This document shows positions 25,066 through 33,224 of a DNA stretch of 64,000 nt, one piece after another; within the stretch, counting starts at the first letter, position 1; the number at the start of each line of letters is the position of its first letter. The position numbers and the translations under genes were made by a program. This DNA comes from VRUE01 sp044867645 (GTDB taxonomy: Bacteria > Actinomycetota > Thermoleophilia > Solirubrobacterales > 70-9), in contig JBIOVI010000037.1 of NCBI GenBank assembly GCA_044867645.1, positions 73,047 to 137,046 on the forward strand, given 5' to 3'. A model generated the notes under the pieces. The model was not told the origin of the DNA and did not search any database. It saw only the letters and a program-made list of their open reading frames with translations.

Positions 25066-26036
25066 CACTCGTAGACCTCGCGGTACCTGCGTACCAGCCT
25101 GATGCTGATCACGTTCATCGCCAGGGTGATCAGGAAGAGCAACGTGCCGACCGCGAAGACCGACTTGTAGCTGATCGAGCCAGCGGGGATGTCGCCGGTC
25201 GCGGTGACGGCGATGTAGGAGGTCATCGCCTGGATCGCCTCGACCGGGTTGAGGGTGAAGTTCGGGGTCGAGCCGGCGGCGAGGACGACGATCATCGTCT
25301 CGCCGACGGCGCGCGAGATCGCCAGCACGATCGAGGCGACGATGCCGGAGAGCGCCGCCGGGAAGACGACTTTGGTCGACACCTCCATCTTCGTCGCCCC
25401 CATCGCGTAGGCGCCTTCGCGCAGACCGCGGGGGACCGCGGACATCGCGTCCTCGGATATCGAGGCGATGATCGGGACGATCATCAGGCCGATGCCAAGC
25501 CCGGCGGCGAGGGCCATGAACGGTTTGCCGACCGCGCCGCCGAAGAGGTCGCCAGGCCAAAGCGGCTGGATGATCTGCGGCAGGATGAAGCTGACGGCGA
25601 AGAAGCCGATCGCCACGGTCGGGATGCCGGCGAGAATCTCGAGCACCGGCTTGACGGTTTTGCGGACTCGCGGGCGGGCATACTCGCTGAGGTAGATCGC
25701 CGACCCGAGGCCGATCGGGATCGCGAACAGCATCGCCCAGAGGGTGACGTTGAGGGTGCCGGCGACGATCGCCAGCACGCCGAAGCTGGGCGGCTCGAAC
25801 TGGGGGGTCCAGTCGGTGCCGAAGAGGAAATCCCCGATCGGGACGACTTCGAAGAAGCCGATCGTCGGCCCGACCAAGGAGATGACGATCGCCGTCGTGG
25901 TCAGCACCGAGAGGATGCCGCAGAGGGCAAGGAGGCCTTGAATCGCCTTCTCGCCATAACGGCGGCTCGGCGCCTGGAGCCGGCCGGGAGTACCCCCAGC
26001 CGGCTCCGAGACGCCGCTACCGCCAGTGCCGGTCAC
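25065..26036 (-). CDS. pstC: Phosphate ABC transporter permease PstC
   Basis: A 323-residue inner-membrane permease with about six helices. Landmarks are SAIYLSEYARPRVRKTVKP (interface segment), LEILAGIPTVAIGFFAV and the coupling loop DAMSAVPRGLREGAYAMGATK. It begins with GTG at 26036, 18 bases after pstS. Partner of PstA. Confidence 0.95.
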   Translation of the reverse strand: MTGTGGSGVSEPAGGTPGRLQAPSRRYGEKAIQGLLALCGILSVLTTTAIVISLVGPTIGFFEVVPIGDFLFGTDWTPQFEPPSFGVLAIVAGTLNVTLWAMLFAIPIGLGSAIYLSEYARPRVRKTVKPVLEILAGIPTVAIGFFAVSFILPQIIQPLWPGDLFGGAVGKPFMALAAGLGIGLMIVPIIASISEDAMSAVPRGLREGAYAMGATKMEVSTKVVFPAALSGIVASIVLAISRAVGETMIVVLAAGSTPNFTLNPVEAIQAMTSYIAVTATGDIPAGSISYKSVFAVGTLLFLITLAMNVISIRLVRRYREVYE

Positions 26037-26054
26037 GTCCGTTGCGCGTTAGCG

Positions 26055-27014
26055 CTAAACGCCGGCCTTTTCCGCCGCTGCTTCGGACTCTTCGAGCTGT
26101 TCTTCGGTCAGCGGTACGAAACCGACCGCTTCGGCGACGCCGGTCACGTTTTCGAGGTAGTAATCGACGAATGCCTTGACCTCGGGCTTCTTCAGCGCCG
26201 CCGTGCTCGGGTAGATGAAGAGCGGCCTGCTGAGGGGCGAGTAGGAGCCATCCTGGGCCGTTTCGACCGAGGGACCGACACAGCCCTTGCCGTTGTCGAC
26301 TTCGAGCGCTTTGAGCTTGCCTTCGTTCTCCGTGTAGTAGGAGAAGCCGGCGTAGCCCATCCCGCCCGGAGAGCCCTCGACGCCGGTCACGGTGGCGTTG
26401 TCGTTCTCGCCGACGTTGTTGTAGTCCTTGCGGGTGGCGCCCTCCTCACCGTTGATTTCTTCGGTGAAGTAGTCGAAGGTGCCGGAGTCGGTGCCGGGGC
26501 CGAAGAGTGCCAGTTCCTCGTCGAATTCCTCTTTCAGGCCGGGGATTTCGTCCCAGTTGGAGAGCTTCGAATCGGGGCCCCAGACGGCGCTGAGCTGGTC
26601 GACAGTGAGACAGCTGACCGGGTTTTCGTTGTTGATCATCACGGTCAGCGCGTCGGTGGCGACGTGGACGTCCTCGTAGCCGATCCCGTCCTTCTTGCAG
26701 GCCGCGATCTCTTCCGGCTCGATTTCACGCGAGGCGTCGCTGATGTCGGTTTCGCCGGCGCAGAATTTTTCGAAGCCACCGCCGGTGCCCGCGGTCCCGA
26801 CCGTCACCTTCACGTCCGGGTTTTCCGCCTGGAATTCCTCGGCGATCGCTTCGGTGAGGGGCGCAACGGTGCTCGATCCGTCGATGCGGATGGAGCCCGA
26901 AACTTCGCCGCTGCCACTACCGCTCGCTTCGTCGTCGCTGCTGCCGCACGCCGCTACTCCCAACGCCAGGACAACCGCGGAGGCGATGACCATGAGCCAC
27001 TTAGAGCTAGTCAA
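26055..27014 (-). CDS. pstS: Phosphate-binding lipoprotein PstS
   Basis: A 319-residue substrate-binding protein of the Pst system. It has a signal peptide with lipobox GVAAC (Cys about 23), a Ser/Gly tether, and phosphate-binding loops: RIDGSSTVAPLTEAIAEEF, TAGTGGGFEKFCAGETDISDASR and GPGTDSGTFDYFTEEI. It starts with TTG at 27014, supported by GAAGGAGA upstream. A PHO-box-like direct repeat lies about 110 bases upstream, so it should respond to phosphate starvation. Confidence 0.95.
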   Translation of the reverse strand: MTSSKWLMVIASAVVLALGVAACGSSDDEASGSGSGEVSGSIRIDGSSTVAPLTEAIAEEFQAENPDVKVTVGTAGTGGGFEKFCAGETDISDASREIEPEEIAACKKDGIGYEDVHVATDALTVMINNENPVSCLTVDQLSAVWGPDSKLSNWDEIPGLKEEFDEELALFGPGTDSGTFDYFTEEINGEEGATRKDYNNVGENDNATVTGVEGSPGGMGYAGFSYYTENEGKLKALEVDNGKGCVGPSVETAQDGSYSPLSRPLFIYPSTAALKKPEVKAFVDYYLENVTGVAEAVGFVPLTEEQLEESEAAAEKAGV

Positions 27015-27121
27015 CTCTGTCTCCTTCTCGTTTTTTCACTCCGGCTGCCGGCCCGGGGGACCGACTCGCCGCCACACTCTCAGCGGCTCGACAAGAGCTT
27101 GTTACTTGGCTGTATCGCGGA

Positions 27122-27139
27122 TGTGAAAAAGATGTAAAA
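27122..27139 (-). promoter_or_regulatory. PHO-box-like direct repeat before pstS
   Basis: On the minus strand: TTTTACA, four bases, TTTCACA, an 11-base period as for PhoB/PhoP direct repeats (plus-strand positions 27133-27139 and 27122-27128). The same arrangement, TTTCACA-N4-TTTCACA, occurs at 28038-28055. A clear -10 at the standard distance is not obvious here; GATACA or TAACAA downstream are candidates. Confidence 0.6.
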
Positions 27140-27154
27140 GCAAGAAACGGCCGG

Positions 27155-27940
27155 TTATGCGGTCGTCAGATCGCTGTGCACAGGCTCCGGGGCGACGGTC
27201 TCGACGGCCGCCGGCGGTGCCAACGCTACGCCGTCGGCCGGCTCTGGATCGAAGCGGTATCCGACCCCGAAGTGGGTGTGGATGTAGCCCCAGCCCGGAG
27301 AGAGCTTCTCCAGCTTCTGGCGTAGCTTGCGGATGAAGACGTCGACGGAGCGGTCGCCGTGGGCCATCGCGTAACCCCAAACCCGCTGGTAGATCGCCTC
27401 GCGCTCGAGTACCTGGCCCTTGGAATCCGAGAGCAACTGAAGCAGCTCGAACTCGCGCCGGGTCAGGTCGAGGCTGTTACCGCCGACGAAGGCCTGGAAG
27501 CGATCGGAGCGGATCTCCAGCTCGCCGATCACGAGCGGGCCCGCTTCGACCTGCGGGCGGGCGCGGCGGCGGCGGCGCGAGACAGCTTCGATCCGGGCGA
27601 TCGCCTCTTCCGGGTGGCAGGGCTTGGTGATCCAGTCATCGACGCCGAGGCGCAGGCCTCGCACGCGCTGAGCCACGGTCGAGCGGCTGGCGCAGACGAT
27701 CACGCCGAGGTCGGGAAGCATTCCGCAGACCCGCTCGAGGTAGGCCCAGGCGTCCTCGCCGATGACGGCGGGATCGATCAGCAGGGCGTTCAGCTTCATC
27801 GCCACCAGCTCCTCGGGGGGGATCGCGCCGCCAAGGGTCCGCTGTTGCCAGCCGGCTGCCTCGGTGCGCTTCGCCAGGACGGTGACAAAGCCGCTGTCGT
27901 CGTCGATTACCGCGAGCCTGGTGGTCTGTTGTGGGTTCAC
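27155..27940 (-). CDS. OmpR/PhoB-family winged-helix response regulator
   Basis: A 261-residue two-domain regulator. Residues about 7-125 form a receiver: LAVIDDD with the acidic pair, LLIDP with the likely phospho-Asp, VCAS at the switch position and WITKP with the conserved Lys. Residues about 140-230 form the winged helix: LDLTRREFELLQLLSDSKGQVLEREAIYQRVWG and DVFIRKLRQKL. The receiver is diverged around the Asp (usually L-D-x-x-x-P). No histidine kinase is in the window. Placed beside pstSCAB-phoU, it is the likely regulator of the two PHO-box-like repeats. GTG start. Confidence 0.88.
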   Translation of the reverse strand: MNPQQTTRLAVIDDDSGFVTVLAKRTEAAGWQQRTLGGAIPPEELVAMKLNALLIDPAVIGEDAWAYLERVCGMLPDLGVIVCASRSTVAQRVRGLRLGVDDWITKPCHPEEAIARIEAVSRRRRRARPQVEAGPLVIGELEIRSDRFQAFVGGNSLDLTRREFELLQLLSDSKGQVLEREAIYQRVWGYAMAHGDRSVDVFIRKLRQKLEKLSPGWGYIHTHFGVGYRFDPEPADGVALAPPAAVETVAPEPVHSDLTTA

Positions 27941-28037
27941 GTTTGGGACGGGCGCGCTAGCGAACAGGTGCGCCTGGCCTGTGCCACAGCGCGATTGTAT
28001 GCATCTGGGGCGTCGGACCTGGGGACGAAATCCCTGC

Positions 28038-28073
28038 TTTCACAGGATTTTCACAAGTCAAAGCGCGTAAATT
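28038..28073 (+). promoter_or_regulatory. PHO-box-like promoter of a candidate small RNA
   Basis: TTTCACA at 28038-28044 and 28049-28055 (11-base period), then 12 bases, then a -10-like TAAATT at 28068-28073. Repeat spacing and distance to the -10 match PHO promoters of the E. coli pattern. It points to the plus strand, away from the response regulator, and no gene follows on that strand, only a terminator at 28178-28215. Confidence 0.6.
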
Positions 28074-28079
28074 GCGGGA

Positions 28080-28213
28080 ACGTCGTATCCCGATCCTATC
28101 CAGGCCTTATCGGAATGTTCACCCGACGTCCCTACGCCCGGGGCAGGATGAAGTCCTCACGAGACTCCTCTCTCGTCGCAAGCGGCCCACCTGCCCTGGG
28201 CCGCTTGCATTTT
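28080..28213 (+). ncRNA. Candidate phosphate-regulated small RNA
   Basis: Inferred transcript of about 134 nt between a PHO-box promoter (-10 at 28068-28073) and a strong terminator. It can fold into a 5' hairpin (CCGAT 28090-28094 with ATCGG 28109-28113), a middle hairpin with 6-bp stem ACGAGA/TCTCGT (28159-28176) exposing a CTCCTC loop, and the terminator. The C-rich loop resembles loops with which known sRNAs pair to Shine-Dalgarno sequences. The only ATG frames inside run through the terminator, so it does not look coding. There is no homologue I recognise. Confidence 0.5.
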
Positions 28214-28215
28214 CT
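28178..28215 (+). terminator. Rho-independent terminator, plus strand
   Basis: Perfect 12-bp inverted repeat GCAAGCGGCCCA / TGGGCCGCTTGC (28178-28189 and 28197-28208) with a 7-base loop, followed by ATTTTCT. The T-run is on the plus strand only, so it ends a plus-strand transcript and not uppP, which comes from the other side. Confidence 0.8.
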
Positions 28216-28257
28216 GGAGGTCGGCCGATTGGCTCCCAGCCTGCCTCTTCTGGATTT

Positions 28258-29100
28258 CTAAAAAGTGGCGGGTCGGAGGCCGGTGGCGATGATCAGGAGG
28301 ATGGCTACTCCGACGACGAAGCGGTAGTAGACGAAGGGGGCGTAGGAGGACGTGCGCAGGAGACGCAGGAGGAAGGCGATCGCCAGGTAGCCGGAGACCG
28401 CGGCGGCGATCGTGCCGACGATCATCGGCCCGGCGACGCCACTGGGCAAGCCTTCGTTGATCGCGCTGGCCGCCTTGAACACGGTGGCGCCGGCGACGAT
28501 CGGGATCAGCAGCAGGAAAGAGAAGCGGGCGGCGCTGTCGCGATCGAGGCCGAGGTAACGGGCGGCGGTGATCGTGATCCCCGAGCGCGAGGTGCCGGGG
28601 GCCAGCGCGAGAACCTGGGCGAGGCCGATGTACCAGCCGTCCTTGACCGAGGACCCTTCGAGCGACTTGCGCTGCGGCAGGCGGTCGGCGTAGAGGAGCA
28701 GGACCCCGAAGACGATCAGCTGCAAGGCGATCATCCACGGCTCTCCCAGATGCTCGTCGATGAAATCCGAGCCGACCCCACCGGCGATCACCGCCGGGAC
28801 CGTGCCGACGGCGATCGCCACCGAGAGCCGCTGGTCGGCGGTCTCGATCGCGCGTTGCCTCACCGCTGCGACGAATCCGCGGATCAGGACGACCACCTCG
28901 CGGCGGAAGTAGGCGATCGCGGCGACCAGCGTCCCGGCGTGGAGCGCCACGTCGAAGGTCTTGTTGAAGTGCGGGTGTTCGAGCAGGAACGTGTAGTCCT
29001 GCAGCCAGGGGACGATGATCAGGTGGCCCGACGAGGAGATCGGCAGGAACTCGGTCAGCCCCTGGACGATCCCCAGCAGCAAGGCCTCCAGCTCAGACAT
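28258..29100 (-). CDS. uppP: Undecaprenyl-diphosphatase UppP (BacA)
   Basis: A 280-residue membrane phosphatase that recycles undecaprenyl pyrophosphate for cell-wall synthesis. Both family motifs are present: GIVQGLTEFLPISSSGHLI near the start and LAPGTSRSGITI near residue 160, with about eight helices. The frame is open upstream of the ATG at 29100 but without homology; a -10-like TAGGAT (29109-29114) ends 8 bases before it, suggesting a leaderless start. It is divergent from the 29152 gene. Confidence 0.95.
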   Translation of the reverse strand: MSELEALLLGIVQGLTEFLPISSSGHLIIVPWLQDYTFLLEHPHFNKTFDVALHAGTLVAAIAYFRREVVVLIRGFVAAVRQRAIETADQRLSVAIAVGTVPAVIAGGVGSDFIDEHLGEPWMIALQLIVFGVLLLYADRLPQRKSLEGSSVKDGWYIGLAQVLALAPGTSRSGITITAARYLGLDRDSAARFSFLLLIPIVAGATVFKAASAINEGLPSGVAGPMIVGTIAAAVSGYLAIAFLLRLLRTSSYAPFVYYRFVVGVAILLIIATGLRPATF

Positions 29101-29151
29101 GGCGGGGCATCCTACGGGCATGACCGGGTCATTGCGGTAGATTGCTCCGTG

Positions 29152-29406
29152 ATGCAGCTTTCGCGCCGCAGCCGGATTCTCGCCGCTTTCAGCGTGGTGT
29201 CGGCGATGCTGTTGGTTGTCGTGCCGGTGGCGCTGGCGGAGAACGGCGTCGGCCTGGCCGGTCCGACCACCGACAAGACCGTCACCTTCTTCTGCTTCGG
29301 CGTGATCGCCTTCTTCGCGGTCCTGGTCATCGTCCTCTCGCTGCTCCAGGGACACCTCGAGAAGCGCAAGGAACAGCGCCAGCACACCCTGCAGCGCCTC
29401 GGCTGA
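29152..29406 (+). CDS. Small exported or membrane protein, unknown
   Basis: An 84-residue protein with a signal-peptide-like N-terminus (LSRRSRILAAFSVVSAMLLVVVPVALAE, in pieces SRRSRILAAF and MLLVVVPVALA) and a second hydrophobic helix (FFCFGVIAFFAVLVIVLSLLQ), then a charged tail (EKRKEQRQHTLQRL). A -10-like TAGATT (29138-29143) lies 8 bases before the ATG. A GTG directly before the ATG is an equivalent start. No family recognised. Confidence 0.6.
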   Translation: MQLSRRSRILAAFSVVSAMLLVVVPVALAENGVGLAGPTTDKTVTFFCFGVIAFFAVLVIVLSLLQGHLEKRKEQRQHTLQRLG

Positions 29407-29412
29407 CGAGCG

Positions 29413-30261
29413 TCAGGCGAGGCGGAAGCCGCTCAGCAGGCGCTTCTCGCTCTCTCCCTCGATCTTCGCCACGACTTCGATCCTGCCCTCCAAGGGGGTG
29501 TCGCGGATCTTGGTCGCGAGCAGGTCGTCGACCTGGAAGATGCCGGCTGAGTTGTTGAGCTCGATCTCGATCTGCACCGGCCGCTCCTCCCCCGCCTCGA
29601 TCCGCACCTCGTCGACCGCGGCGGCGGAGATCGAGTGGATCCCCTCCTGCCCGGCCTCGAGCGGAATCCGGGTGCGGCCCTGCGCCATGTCGAGCGCATC
29701 GGCGACGCGGACCACACCGGCCTCGAGCGTGTAGGGCTCGCCCCGGCGGCGGTGGCCGATGATCGCGTGCAGGATCTCGGCGGTGACGATCGTCCGTTTC
29801 GGCTCGCGATAGACGTCCCCCAGCAGGCGCTGCAAAGCCCCGTTGGCGAGGAACAGGCTGTAGGCCTCGTGGTCGGCGCGGTGGATCGACATGCCGACGT
29901 CGTGCAGCAGAGCGCCACCGGCCACTACGACCTCCGCATCCCGCGCCGACATCCCGTGATCGGCAACGACCGCCGGCTCCTCCCCGGCCTTGACCAGGAG
30001 CCGCAGCAGCCGCAGGGAGATGTTGAGCACGATCTGGGTGTGCACCCAAGAGTGGTCCGACATGCCGAGCCGTTCGGCGTGAACCTGGGCCATGTACCAC
30101 CAGGCGCGCACCTGCTCGTCGCCGTTGACCGCGTCGAGGAACTGCTCCAGCTTGCGGTTCCCCCGCGTCGGGGCCCTGACCTTCGCCTCAGCTATGGCCT
30201 CCTCGGGCGGCTTGCGAGTGGGTCCCTGTGGGTCGGGAGCCGGGATTGCCTCGTCGTTCAT
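29413..30261 (-). CDS. HD-domain metal-dependent phosphohydrolase
   Basis: A 282-residue protein with an HD domain: HSWVHTQIVLNIS, ALLHDVGMSIHRADHE with the HD pair and RVADALDMAQGR with the distal Asp. Between the HD pair and the distal Asp is a histidine-containing helix (ILHAIIGHRRRGEPY). The C-terminal part (about 200-282) is beta-rich and unassigned. Such proteins hydrolyse nucleotides or phosphodiesters; the substrate here is unknown. A -10-like TACGAT (30268-30273) lies 6 bases before the ATG. Confidence 0.82.
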   Translation of the reverse strand: MNDEAIPAPDPQGPTRKPPEEAIAEAKVRAPTRGNRKLEQFLDAVNGDEQVRAWWYMAQVHAERLGMSDHSWVHTQIVLNISLRLLRLLVKAGEEPAVVADHGMSARDAEVVVAGGALLHDVGMSIHRADHEAYSLFLANGALQRLLGDVYREPKRTIVTAEILHAIIGHRRRGEPYTLEAGVVRVADALDMAQGRTRIPLEAGQEGIHSISAAAVDEVRIEAGEERPVQIEIELNNSAGIFQVDDLLATKIRDTPLEGRIEVVAKIEGESEKRLLSGFRLA

Positions 30262-30306
30262 GCGGCCATCGTAGGAAGAGGGCCGGGCGTCCCCTTCCCA
30301 CATCGG

Positions 30307-30801
30307 TCAACCGCAGACGGGCCAGGGACTGGAGCCAGCTGCCGCATACAGAAGCGCGGCGCGGTAGTCCTGCTCTTCCTCAGAAGCTGCGGCTGGGTCG
30401 CCGGAGCCGCCAACCGAGGCCCAGGTTTCGTAGCTGAACTGGTACTTGCCGCGATAGGTGCCGTCGGAGGAGACCGCCGTGGGGTCGCCGCCGGACTCGC
30501 AGGAGCCGATCGCGTCGAGGGTGGTTTGCGAGACGACGCTCGGGAGGGTGGCGAAGGCTTCGCGTCGTTCCTTGCGCAAGCGCGCTCGTCTGGCGGTGCG
30601 GATCCTGTGGACGTGGATACGGATCGCGCGGTGGAAGCTGCGCACCGGCTCGGTGAGCGGGGCCAATGCGGCTTCCTGGGCCGGCGCAACGGCGGCACGC
30701 GCGGGTTCAGCCCTCTCGTCACCGGGCGCCGCGAGGGCAACGGCCGGGATCGACAGGGCGATGAGAAGAACAGCTATGGAATATGTGCGTTTTGTAAGCA
30801 A
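30307..30801 (-). CDS. Resuscitation-promoting-factor-like transglycosylase
   Basis: A 164-residue secreted protein. It has a signal peptide (SIAVLLIALSIPAVALAA), a low-complexity basic linker, and a C-terminal Rpf-type lysozyme-like domain: LDAIGSCESGGDPTAV with the catalytic Glu, GKYQFSYETWASVGG, and AALLYAAAGSSPWPVCG. Rpf enzymes cut peptidoglycan and help dormant actinobacteria resume growth. It starts with TTG at 30801. No c-di-AMP riboswitch, often found before rpf genes, was recognised upstream. Confidence 0.88.
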   Translation of the reverse strand: MLTKRTYSIAVLLIALSIPAVALAAPGDERAEPARAAVAPAQEAALAPLTEPVRSFHRAIRIHVHRIRTARRARLRKERREAFATLPSVVSQTTLDAIGSCESGGDPTAVSSDGTYRGKYQFSYETWASVGGSGDPAAASEEEQDYRAALLYAAAGSSPWPVCG

Positions 30802-30949
30802 GCGCGGAACCGTGGCGAGGTCCCGGGCGCCGCAAGGTGACCACGGTCACAGATCTGGGGTGCTACGTGCGGATCTGCACTAATCCAGGCGTGAATCGCG
30901 AATCCCAAGCTGGGTCGCTGAACGCGATCCTGCGCGTAAACACGCGATC

Positions 30950-31813
30950 ATCCCGCGCATCGCCGGCCAGCCCCCCACCTCCCGCCTCCTTCTCGCCTGC
31001 CCCGATCAGCCGGGGCTGATCGCCGCGGTCAGCAACTTCCTGGCCGAGGCCGGGCGCAACATCGTCGACGCCGACCAGCATTCCAGCCGCGAGGGGCGAT
31101 TCTTCATGCGGATGGCGTTCGACCCCGCCCCGGAGGAAGAGCGGGCGCCGCTTTACCGCCGCTTCGAGGAGGAGATCGCCGGGCCGCTGCAGATGGAGCA
31201 CCGCTTCGCCGAGTCGAGCGAGCGCAAGCGGATCGCGATCATGGTCTCGCGCGAAGACCACTGCCTCTCCGACCTGCTCTGGCGCTGGCGCAGCGGCGAG
31301 CTGGGCGCCGAGCTGGTCGCGGTCGTCTCCAATCACCCCGACCACGCCGAGCAAGTCGCCTCGCTCGGCCTCCCCTTCCATCACATTCCGGTCGAGAAGG
31401 GGGGCAAGGAGGCAGCCGAGGAGAAGGTGCTTGAGCTGCTCGGCGGCCAGATCGACCTGCTCGTCCTCGCCCGCTACATGCAGATCCTCTCAGCGGACTT
31501 CCTGCGCCGGGTCGAGGCGGAGGCGATCAACATCCACCACAGCTTCCTGCCGGCATTCGTCGGCGCCGACCCCTACGCCCGCGCCCACGAGCGCGGCGTC
31601 AAGCTGATCGGCGCCACCGCCCATTACGTGACCGAGGAGCTCGACGCGGGCCCGATCATCGACCAGGACGTGACCCGGGTCAGCCACCGCGACGAGATCG
31701 ACGACCTGGTCCGGATCGGGCGCGACATCGAGCGCCTCGTCCTCTCCCGCGCCGTCAAGGCCCACCTCGACGATCGGGTCCTGCTCGACGGCGCGAGAAC
31801 CATCGTCTTTTAG
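30950..31813 (+). CDS. purU: Formyltetrahydrofolate deformylase
   Basis: PurU splits 10-formyl-THF into formate and THF. An N-terminal ACT domain (RLLLACPDQPGLIAAVS, ADQHSSREGRFFMRM) is followed by the formyltransferase-fold domain (RIAIMVSREDHCLSDLL, VVSNHPDHAEQVASLGLPFHHIP, NIHHSFLPAF, IGATAHYVTEELDAGPII). The ACT domain is essential to the family, yet no ATG, GTG or TTG exists in frame before it; the first is ATG 31106, inside the domain. ATC at 30950 is proposed because a -10-like TAAACA (30937-30942) ends 7 bases before it. A sequence error or frameshift near the start is the alternative. Confidence 0.85.
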   Translation: MPRIAGQPPTSRLLLACPDQPGLIAAVSNFLAEAGRNIVDADQHSSREGRFFMRMAFDPAPEEERAPLYRRFEEEIAGPLQMEHRFAESSERKRIAIMVSREDHCLSDLLWRWRSGELGAELVAVVSNHPDHAEQVASLGLPFHHIPVEKGGKEAAEEKVLELLGGQIDLLVLARYMQILSADFLRRVEAEAINIHHSFLPAFVGADPYARAHERGVKLIGATAHYVTEELDAGPIIDQDVTRVSHRDEIDDLVRIGRDIERLVLSRAVKAHLDDRVLLDGARTIVF

Positions 31814-31868
31814 CCTCGCGATACAGATCCTGGCTGCCCAGCCAGTTTATGTCGTAAAGTCCGGTGGG

Positions 31869-33224
31869 ATGGAGCAGGCGACGCTCTCACCCCCCGCCGC
31901 TGCCACTCCGGCCTCGGCCTCGTTCCCGCCGGGCTCCAGGCTGCCGGCGGTTGCGCAGGCGGTCCGCTACGCGAGCGACCCGCTCGGCTTCCTGGCTCGG
32001 CTGCAGCGCAGCTACGGCGACATCTTCACGGTCTCCTTCCCCTACTTCGGCAAGGTCGTCTACGTCGCCGATCCTGCTCTGGTCAAAGCGGTCTTCACCG
32101 GCTCCCCCGAGCAGTTCCACGCCGGCGAGGCCAACGCGACCGTGCTCGAGCCGGCGCTGGGACCGAACTCGGTGCTGACCCTCGACGACGCCCCGCACAT
32201 GCGCCAGCGCAAGCTGCTGCTGCCGCCCTTCCACGGCGAGCGGATCCAGCGCTACGGCGAGCTGATCCGCGAGGCCACCCTGCGGGAGATGGAGAGCTGG
32301 CCGGTCGGCGAGACCTTTGCCCTGCGTCCCCACACCCAGCGGATCACCCTGGCGGTGATCATGCGAGCCGTCTTCGGCGTCCACGACGAGGCTCGCCTGA
32401 TCCGCTTCGAGGGCCTGATCGACACCTTCGCCGGCCGGGTCAACGCGATCACCGCCCTGCCGATGCTGCGCCGCAACCTCGGCCGCTGGAGTCCCTGGAC
32501 GCGCTTTCTGCGCGCCCGCGAGGCGCTCGACGAGTTCATCTACGAGGAGATCGCGCTGCGGCGAGCCGAGGTCGAGTCCGGCGAGGAGGGACACGACGAC
32601 GTGCTCTCGCTGCTGCTCGGCGCCCGTCACGACGACGGCTCCCCGATGAGCGACGAAGAGCTGCGCGACGAGCTCGTCACCGTGCTCGGCGCCGGCCACG
32701 AGACCACTGCGACCGCGCTGGCCTGGGCGATGGAGCGGCTGCTGCGCACGCCACGGGTGCTGCGCCGGCTGCGCGAGTCGCTAGCCGCGGGCGAGGACGA
32801 GTACCTCGACGCGACGATCAAGGAGACGCTGCGGGCGCGGCCGGTGATCGTCGACGTGGCGCGCAAGCTGACCGCGCCGGCGAACATCGGCGGCTACGAG
32901 CTGGCGGCCGGGACCTTCGTCCTGCCGGCGATCGCCGCCCTGCACTACCGCGAGGACCTCTTCCCCGATCCGCAGGAGTTCCGCCCCGAGCGGTTCGTCG
33001 GCACCAAAACCGATACCTACGTCTGGATCCCCTTCGGCGGCGGGGTGCGCCGCTGCATCGGCGCCGCCTTCGCCGAATACGAGATGCGGATCATCCTGCG
33101 CATCTTCCTCGAACGCGCCGAGCTCAGCGCCCCCGACCCCAAGCCGGAGCGGGTCAAGGTGCGCAACATCACCCTTGCTCCCGGCAAGGGCACGCGGGTC
33201 AGCCTGGATCGCCCGCTGCGCTAG
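31869..33224 (+). CDS. Cytochrome P450
   Basis: A 451-residue soluble P450 monooxygenase. The I-helix AGHETTATALAWAM, the ExxR of KETLRARP, the PERF motif (FRPERFVG) and the heme-binding loop PFGGGVRRCIGAAFAEYE with the axial Cys are present. The substrate cannot be told; no ferredoxin or reductase gene is adjacent. A -10-like TAAAGT (31855-31860) lies 8 bases before the ATG. Its 3' end overlaps the convergent ABC-F gene by 26 bases. Confidence 0.94.
   Translation: MEQATLSPPAAATPASASFPPGSRLPAVAQAVRYASDPLGFLARLQRSYGDIFTVSFPYFGKVVYVADPALVKAVFTGSPEQFHAGEANATVLEPALGPNSVLTLDDAPHMRQRKLLLPPFHGERIQRYGELIREATLREMESWPVGETFALRPHTQRITLAVIMRAVFGVHDEARLIRFEGLIDTFAGRVNAITALPMLRRNLGRWSPWTRFLRAREALDEFIYEEIALRRAEVESGEEGHDDVLSLLLGARHDDGSPMSDEELRDELVTVLGAGHETTATALAWAMERLLRTPRVLRRLRESLAAGEDEYLDATIKETLRARPVIVDVARKLTAPANIGGYELAAGTFVLPAIAALHYREDLFPDPQEFRPERFVGTKTDTYVWIPFGGGVRRCIGAAFAEYEMRIILRIFLERAELSAPDPKPERVKVRNITLAPGKGTRVSLDRPLR

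Noticed and set aside
28072..28257. Small protein encoded in the region 28080-28213
   Set aside because: The ATG frames run through the terminator into antisense uppP sequence, and no Shine-Dalgarno is seen.
30802..30949. c-di-AMP riboswitch upstream of the Rpf-like gene
   Set aside because: Such riboswitches are often found before rpf genes, but I could not find the core sequence elements here.
33199..33224. 26-base overlap of the convergent P450 and ABC-F genes as a regulatory antisense region
   Set aside because: Convergent overlaps of this size are common in compact genomes, and nothing else in the sequence suggests a function.
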